A model generated the notes under the pieces. That model searched no databases, was not told the origin of the DNA, and worked only from the letters and a program-made list of their open reading frames with translations. DNA of 17,312 nt, taken from an uncultured Nesterenkonia sp. (GTDB lineage Bacteria > Actinomycetota > Actinomycetes > Actinomycetales > Micrococcaceae). The position numbers and the translations under genes are program-made. This document shows positions 12,368 through 17,312 of the stretch, one piece after another (the stretch's first letter is position 1; each line of letters begins with the position of its first letter). The stretch spans positions 1 through 17,312 of the forward strand of contig CAMINA010000012.1 in NCBI GenBank assembly GCA_946221825.1, in the 5' to 3' direction.

Positions 12368-15300
12368 GTGGCGGGGCACAGCAACTTTGCGTTCATCGAG
12401 CAGGAATGGCCGCAGATCTACGATTCCAGCCTGCGCGCCGAGGAGTACATCGGCACCGATCCCCGCGCCGCCTGCTTCCACGCCCGCTACGCCATTGAGC
12501 AGCTCATCCAGCACATCTACGCCTGGGCCAAGCTCCCCGAGCCCTACCGGGATGACCTCGCCGCCCGTATTCATGCCGATGCCTTCGTCCGCAGCGCCGG
12601 TCAGGGGATCATCCAGAAGTTCAATCTGATCCGGAAAGTCGGCAACCAGGCCGTCCACAGCCACAACCAGATCCGCCCCGACATCGCGCTGCAGGTCATC
12701 CGCGACCTCCACTACGTCATGCTCTGGGGTGCCCAGCGCTACTCCACCATCCCGCACCAGGTCCCCACCGGCGCCGCGTTCAACACTGAGATCGCCGCCA
12801 AGCGCCGACCCATGCGCTACGAGGACCTGCAGAAGCTGGCCACCACAGTTCAGCGCGAACAGCAGGAGTACAAACAGCAGCTCGAGGAATCCGAGGTGAA
12901 GGCCGCCGCCCTGGAAGCCGAGCTGGAGAAGATGCGGGCCGCTCAGGCCGCCTCCGCCCAGACCGAGCAGGCTCAGCAGGCAGCCGCTGTCTTCGACGAA
13001 CGCGACCCTGACGAAGCCAGCACGCGCAAGACAACGATCGACGTCGACCTCGCGGAGATGGGCTGGAGACTGGACGATCCCGGCGTCGAGAACCCCGATG
13101 CCACCCGCGAAGTGCGGGTGACCAGCATGCCGGACCCCACCGGAGCACTCACCGCCACCGGCTGGGTGGACTACGTCCTGTGGTCCGATGACGGAGCACC
13201 CTTGGCCGTGGTGGAGGCCAAACGGACTCTGCGCAAGGCCGAGGTCGGACAGCAGCAGGCCAAGCTCTACGCCGATGCCATCGAACGCGCCTACGGGCAG
13301 CGTCCGCTGATCATCTACACCAACGGCGACGACATCAGGCTCTGGGACGATGCCGCCTTCGGCTCCCACGGGTACCCACCGCGCAAGATCCTCAACTACC
13401 TCACCAAGGAGGAGTTGCTCTGGCGCATCCGCTCCCGGACCGGACGCAGGCCGCTCGCCGAGACCTCCATCAGAGATGAGATCGTGGACCGTCCCTACCA
13501 GCAGCGGATGATCCGCAGCGTGGGCCAGCAGTTCAGCGAGAACCGACGCCAGGCCCTGCTGGTCATGGCCACCGGCACCGGCAAGACCCGCACCGTGATC
13601 GCTCTGATCGATCAGATGATGCGCGCCGGCTGGGTCAAACGTGTCCTCTTCCTCGCCGACCGCGTGGCCCTGGTGGACCAGGCGGCCAAAGCCTTCGGAC
13701 AGAACCTGCCGGACACTCCAGCGGTGAACCTCACGCGGGAGAAGACCGCCGACGGCCGGGTCTTCGTCTCCACCTACCCCACCATGATGAACCTGGTGAA
13801 CCAGGAGAGCACCCCCTTCACCCCCGGGTTCTTCGACCTGGTGGTCGTCGATGAGGCCCACCGCTCGATCTACGCCTCCTACCAGGCACTGTTCACCCAC
13901 TTCGACTCGCTGCTGGTGGGTCTGACCGCCACCCCGGTGGAGGACGTCCACCGCAGCACCTTCGAATTCTTCGGCCAGGAGAACGGTGTCCCAACAGACG
14001 CCTACACTCTGGACCAGGCCATCGAGGACAAGTACCTGGTCCCCTACATCCCCCGGGCTGCCGAGACTCAGTTCCTCAGCCACGGCATGCGCTATGAGGA
14101 CATGTCCGAGGAGGACAAAGAGCGCTGGGACGCCGTGGAGTGGACCGATGCGGACTCCGATGAGGCCGGCCCGGTCCCCGACGCCGTCGCCAAAGAGCAG
14201 ATGAACCGTGCGGTCATCAACAAGGACACCAACAACAAGGTCCTCAGGACCCTCATGGAAGAGGGCATCCACGTAGCCGGTGGCGACACCCTGGGAAAAA
14301 CCATCATCTTCGCCCAGAACCAGGCCCACGCAGACTCCCTCTATGAGAGCTTCATCGAGCAGTACCCGCACCTGGGCGGCGATTTCGCCCGGGTGATCAC
14401 CCACCAGGTGGAGCGCGTCCAGAGCCTGATCCAGCAGTTCGGCGACCCTGAGCGTGAGCCCCAGATCGCCATCACGGTGGACATGCTGGACACCGGGATC
14501 GACGTGCCCTCTGTGGTGAACCTGGTCTTCTTCAAGACCGTCTTCTCCAAGACCAAGTTCTGGCAGATGGTCGGCCGCGGCACTCGGCTCTGCGAAGACC
14601 TCTTCGGCCCCGGCCAGGACAAGGAGGAGTTCCTCATCCTCGACTTCGGGGACAACCTGGCGTTCTTCGACGAAGACCGGGAGGAGACACCGCGCCCCCG
14701 GCAGAAGTCCATCAGCGAGAAGCTCTTCGCCAACCGTCTCCAGCTGTTGAACTCCCTGGATGAGGGCCCCGGCGCAGCGCTGCCAGAGGAGGACCGCAAG
14801 AGCTTCCGCGCAGATGTCCTGCACAGCACCCTGCAGCACGTCGAGGGGCTGAACCCCAAGAACATCCAGGTCCGGCCCCACCGCGGCCTGCTGGCCGAGT
14901 ACGCCCCTCGCCAGCAGTGGAAGCACATCAGTGCCGAGAAGGTCCAGCAGCTCAGCCAGATCTTCGGCCCGCTGCCCACCTCCGCAGCTCAGGAGAAGGA
15001 GGAGGCCAAAAGCTTCGACTTCACCATCCTGAAAGCCCAGATCGCACACCTCGACGGCGACGCCGACTCCTTCGCCGCTCAGCGCGACAAGGTCCAGGAC
15101 ATCGCCGAAGACCTGCTGACCCGCCGCAGCATCCCCGCTGTGGAACACAACGCCGCCCTGCTGCAGGAGCTCACCGAAGAGACCTGGTGGGCCAACGCCA
15201 CTCCGCTGGCCCTGGAGAAGGTGCGCACCCAGCTGCGCAACATCGTCCACTACGTCCAGCCCCGCCGGTGGAAACCGGTCCACACCAACTTCGAAGACAC

Positions 15301-15862
15301 CGAGGCCACCGTCAGCGACGCCGCTCTGCGCCACACGACTCCGGCCACAGACATGGCCCGGTTCCGGCAGAAGGCCGAACAGTACCTGCAGAAGCACCTG
15401 GACCACATCGCCCTGCAGCGGGTCCGGATGAACCGCCAGCTCACCGCGCAGGACCTCGACGCCCTGCAGAACATGCTCGTCGAAGCCGGTGTCGGCACCC
15501 GAGAGGACATCGAGACCGCCGCCCAGGAAGCCCAGGGACTCGGCCTGTTCATCCGCCGGATCGTCGGAGTGGAGCCGCAGGTCGCAGAAGAGGCCTTCTC
15601 CGAGTTCATCCGAGACGCCAACTTCTCCGCCGAACAGCTGCACTTCATCGACCTGATCGTGGACTATCTCGCAGCCAACGGGGCGGTGTCCCCTGCTGCC
15701 CTGTACGAATCACCCTTCAGCGACTACGCGCCCCAGGGCCCGGAGTCCGTGTTGGGTGACGCGGAGGTGGACGATGTGATCAGCATCCTGGACGAGTTCC
15801 GGCGTCGTGCTCTTCCCGCTGTTCCCGCGGAAGAGGCGGCCGGAGGGCCGACTGCGGCCTGA
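12368..15862 (+). CDS. hsdR: Type I restriction-modification system, restriction (motor and nuclease) subunit
   Basis: This 1164-residue protein translocates and cuts unmethylated DNA in complex with HsdM and HsdS. From the N-terminus: a DUF4145-like helical domain (about 5-130), a coiled coil (about 155-205, rich in Gln/Glu), the HSDR_N nuclease fold with WVDYVLW (Asp268) and VVEAKR (Glu283, Lys285), then the SF2 helicase: Walker A ATGTGKT (401-407), DEAH (495-498), LTATP (519-523), and QMVGRGTR (733-740). The C-terminal ~200 residues (about 950-1110) resemble the EcoEI R-subunit C-terminal domain. All key residues are present. The GTG at 12368 follows GAGAGGGGAAG (12356-12366). The gene is separated from hsdS by ~2 kb, and a TAGCGT at 12326-12331 might be its -10; no good -35 was found. 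Confidence 0.95.
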   Translation: MAGHSNFAFIEQEWPQIYDSSLRAEEYIGTDPRAACFHARYAIEQLIQHIYAWAKLPEPYRDDLAARIHADAFVRSAGQGIIQKFNLIRKVGNQAVHSHNQIRPDIALQVIRDLHYVMLWGAQRYSTIPHQVPTGAAFNTEIAAKRRPMRYEDLQKLATTVQREQQEYKQQLEESEVKAAALEAELEKMRAAQAASAQTEQAQQAAAVFDERDPDEASTRKTTIDVDLAEMGWRLDDPGVENPDATREVRVTSMPDPTGALTATGWVDYVLWSDDGAPLAVVEAKRTLRKAEVGQQQAKLYADAIERAYGQRPLIIYTNGDDIRLWDDAAFGSHGYPPRKILNYLTKEELLWRIRSRTGRRPLAETSIRDEIVDRPYQQRMIRSVGQQFSENRRQALLVMATGTGKTRTVIALIDQMMRAGWVKRVLFLADRVALVDQAAKAFGQNLPDTPAVNLTREKTADGRVFVSTYPTMMNLVNQESTPFTPGFFDLVVVDEAHRSIYASYQALFTHFDSLLVGLTATPVEDVHRSTFEFFGQENGVPTDAYTLDQAIEDKYLVPYIPRAAETQFLSHGMRYEDMSEEDKERWDAVEWTDADSDEAGPVPDAVAKEQMNRAVINKDTNNKVLRTLMEEGIHVAGGDTLGKTIIFAQNQAHADSLYESFIEQYPHLGGDFARVITHQVERVQSLIQQFGDPEREPQIAITVDMLDTGIDVPSVVNLVFFKTVFSKTKFWQMVGRGTRLCEDLFGPGQDKEEFLILDFGDNLAFFDEDREETPRPRQKSISEKLFANRLQLLNSLDEGPGAALPEEDRKSFRADVLHSTLQHVEGLNPKNIQVRPHRGLLAEYAPRQQWKHISAEKVQQLSQIFGPLPTSAAQEKEEAKSFDFTILKAQIAHLDGDADSFAAQRDKVQDIAEDLLTRRSIPAVEHNAALLQELTEETWWANATPLALEKVRTQLRNIVHYVQPRRWKPVHTNFEDTEATVSDAALRHTTPATDMARFRQKAEQYLQKHLDHIALQRVRMNRQLTAQDLDALQNMLVEAGVGTREDIETAAQEAQGLGLFIRRIVGVEPQVAEEAFSEFIRDANFSAEQLHFIDLIVDYLAANGAVSPAALYESPFSDYAPQGPESVLGDAEVDDVISILDEFRRRALPAVPAEEAAGGPTAA

Positions 15863-15901
15863 TCCGGCGCTCCACGCTGGTGAGCCCCGAGTGACCCCCA
15901 G

Positions 15902-15931
15902 TTCACGCAGAGGGCCTCCTGCGAGTAGGCT
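15902..15931 (+). promoter_or_regulatory. Putative promoter of the AGCS symporter gene
   Basis: TTCACG (15902-15907), an 18-bp spacer and TAGGCT (15926-15931), followed by 8 nt and the GTG at 15940. The spacing again predicts a leaderless or nearly leaderless mRNA. Between the hexamers an imperfect dyad, CGCAGAGG-G-CCTC-C-TGCG (15906-15923), could be an operator or part of an hsdR terminator. Confidence 0.4.
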
Positions 15932-15939
15932 CCACCCCT

Positions 15940-17312
15940 GTGAATACTGACACCCTTCTCGAGTACCTCGGGATCTTCGAAGACTTCGCCTGGGAGTTCT
16001 TCGGCATCCCGGTGATCATCGCGGCCGGCTTCTACCTGTCGGTCCGGACCGGACTCGTCCAGATCCGCCACCTGCCGGATATGTTCCGGTCCATCACGGA
16101 TAAGGCCACCAAGGATGAGAACGGCCGCACCCGGTCCCTCTCCGCCTTCCAGGCCTTCACCGTGACCGCCTCAGCCCGTGTGGGCACCGGCAACATCGCC
16201 GGTGTGGCGGGTGCGATCGCCATCGGGGGCCCAGGTGCCGTCTTCTGGATGTGGGCGATGGCCGTCCTGAACTCGGCGGCCTCCTTCGTGGAGTCCACAC
16301 TGGCCCAGCTGTACAAGACCCGGCGCTTCGACACCTATAAGGGCGGCCCGGCCTACTACATCCAGCGCGGCCTGGGCTCACGCACGGGCGGCATCGTCTT
16401 CGCCGTGATCTTCATCTTCTGCTTCGCGCTGAGCTTCACCTCCCTGCAGGCCAACACCATCGTCGACGCCGTCACCGGCGCAGCCGGGGAGATGGGCATG
16501 GAGGACACCACCGGGCTGACCTGGGGCCTGGCCGTGGTGCTGACCGTTCTGACCGGCTTGATCGTCATCGCCGGCCTGCGCAGGGTCGCGCAGGTCGCCC
16601 AGAGCGTGGTCCCGGCCATGGCGATGCTCTACATACTGCTGGGCCTGGTAGTCGTGGCGGTCAACATCGACCAGCTGCCCGCGGTGATCGCCCTGATCTT
16701 CGGCGAGGCCTTCGACTTCACCGCCATCGCCGGCGGCGCCTTCGGCGCGATGATCATGGCCGGCATCCAGCGCGGTATGTTCTCCAACGAGGCCGGCATG
16801 GGCTCGGTGCCCAACGTGGCCGCCACCGCCGATGTCTCCCACCCGGCCAAACAGGGCCTGGTCCAGACCCTGGGCGTCTACCTGGACACGCTGATCATCT
16901 GCTCGGTCACCGCGTTCATCATCCTGTTCACCTTCCCGGATGTGCAGGAGACCGCCGATGCCAACCCGGGCGCCGAGCTCACCCAGATGGCCCTGGTGAA
17001 CAACTTCGGCACCATCGGCGCCGTGGCCCTGGCTGTGATCATCACTCTGGTCGCCTTCACCTCCGTGCTGGGCAACTACTCCTACGGCGAGGCCAACGTC
17101 CTGTTCATCTCCGACTCGGAGACACTCCGCAAGATCTACGCGGCGGCCCTGACCGGCATCGTGTTCCTGGGATCGGTCATCTCGGTGGACCTGGCCTGGT
17201 CCATCGCCGGGGTGACTATGGTGATCATCGCGATGTTCAACCTGCTGGTCATCATGGAGATGGGCGGCACTGCGGTGAAGCTGCTCAAGCACTACCAGGG
17301 GCAGAAGCGCCA
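15940..17312 (+). CDS. Sodium:alanine symporter, AGCS family (3' end outside the window)
   Basis: A GTG at 15940 opens a frame that stays open to the right edge (457 codons visible). It encodes an alanine/glycine:cation symporter of the AGCS family that takes up small neutral amino acids with Na+ (or H+). Signatures are TASARVGTGNIAGVAGAIAI (76-95) followed by GGPGAVFWMW, TYKGGPAYYI (132-141) and QRGMFSNEAGMGS (277-289), typical of the family's substrate- and ion-binding region. About ten hydrophobic segments can be picked out, for example ~21-36, ~90-112, ~150-170, ~197-213, ~225-242, ~262-278, ~315-332, ~358-377, ~400-416 and ~420-440. Members average about 450-540 residues, so only a short C-terminal tail is missing. 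The start is supported by a TAGGCT -10 hexamer 8 nt before it. It is not related to the defence genes and marks the return to ordinary chromosome. Confidence 0.9.
   Translation, partial: MNTDTLLEYLGIFEDFAWEFFGIPVIIAAGFYLSVRTGLVQIRHLPDMFRSITDKATKDENGRTRSLSAFQAFTVTASARVGTGNIAGVAGAIAIGGPGAVFWMWAMAVLNSAASFVESTLAQLYKTRRFDTYKGGPAYYIQRGLGSRTGGIVFAVIFIFCFALSFTSLQANTIVDAVTGAAGEMGMEDTTGLTWGLAVVLTVLTGLIVIAGLRRVAQVAQSVVPAMAMLYILLGLVVVAVNIDQLPAVIALIFGEAFDFTAIAGGAFGAMIMAGIQRGMFSNEAGMGSVPNVAATADVSHPAKQGLVQTLGVYLDTLIICSVTAFIILFTFPDVQETADANPGAELTQMALVNNFGTIGAVALAVIITLVAFTSVLGNYSYGEANVLFISDSETLRKIYAAALTGIVFLGSVISVDLAWSIAGVTMVIIAMFNLLVIMEMGGTAVKLLKHYQGQKR

Noticed and set aside
12353..15643. Very long antisense open frame (1096 codons) opposite hsdR
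   Set aside because: It lies exactly opposite a complete hsdR with all motifs. Long antisense frames are common in GC-rich genes because stop codons are rare there; its translation is Gly/Val/Leu/His-rich and shows no domain.
6420..15888. Similar short words GGTGAGACCCG and GGTGAGCCCCG at the two edges of the defence block as attachment sites
   Set aside because: They are inexact, only 11 bp long and no integrase or tRNA gene is present; chance similarity is enough.
16378..17292. Minus-strand 304-codon frame opposite the AGCS symporter
   Set aside because: The plus-strand frame has the AGCS signatures throughout; the antisense product is His/Gly/Asp-rich low-complexity sequence.

Overview
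The window reads as chromosomal DNA of a high-GC actinobacterium, most likely Micrococcales. The clues are strong G/C bias at third codon positions, actinobacterial-type menaquinone genes, an actinobacterial PAP2 protein, and a repeated pattern in which a TANNNT-like -10 hexamer sits 6-8 nt before the start codon, as in leaderless actinobacterial genes. The genus cannot be fixed from sequence alone; Micrococcaceae is an inference.

Bases 1-4519 hold a menaquinone biosynthesis cluster: the first codons of a minus-strand gene that looks like menG (methyltransferase), menF (isochorismate synthase, +), and convergent to it the pair menC-menD (minus). MenF makes isochorismate from chorismate, MenD adds 2-oxoglutarate carbon, MenC makes o-succinylbenzoate, and MenG would methylate the finished ring. 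Bases 4588-6354 hold two convergent housekeeping-type genes: a membrane PAP2 phosphatase-like protein (+) and a metallo-beta-lactamase-fold hydrolase (-).

Bases 6413-15862 form a defence/accessory block. It opens with a Xre/MbcA-type antitoxin and RES-domain toxin pair sharing a 4-nt overlap. Then comes a type I restriction-modification locus: hsdM and hsdS (4-nt overlap), followed directly by an Mrr-family restriction endonuclease split by a one-base frameshift in a C5 run, a DUF3024 protein, a minus-strand HicB-like antitoxin preceded by a 23-codon overlapping reading frame that may be the stub of its toxin gene, and finally hsdR (DUF4145 + coiled coil + nuclease + helicase). hsdR is thus about 2 kb away from hsdS and probably has its own promoter.

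After hsdR, a sodium:alanine (AGCS) symporter gene begins at 15940 and runs off the right edge. No rRNA, tRNA, CRISPR array, insertion sequence, integrase or replication origin was seen. The points most worth a second look are the frameshifted Mrr gene inside the type I operon, the HicB gene with a possible toxin stub, the recurrent leaderless promoter pattern, and the direct repeat upstream of the RES toxin-antitoxin operon.
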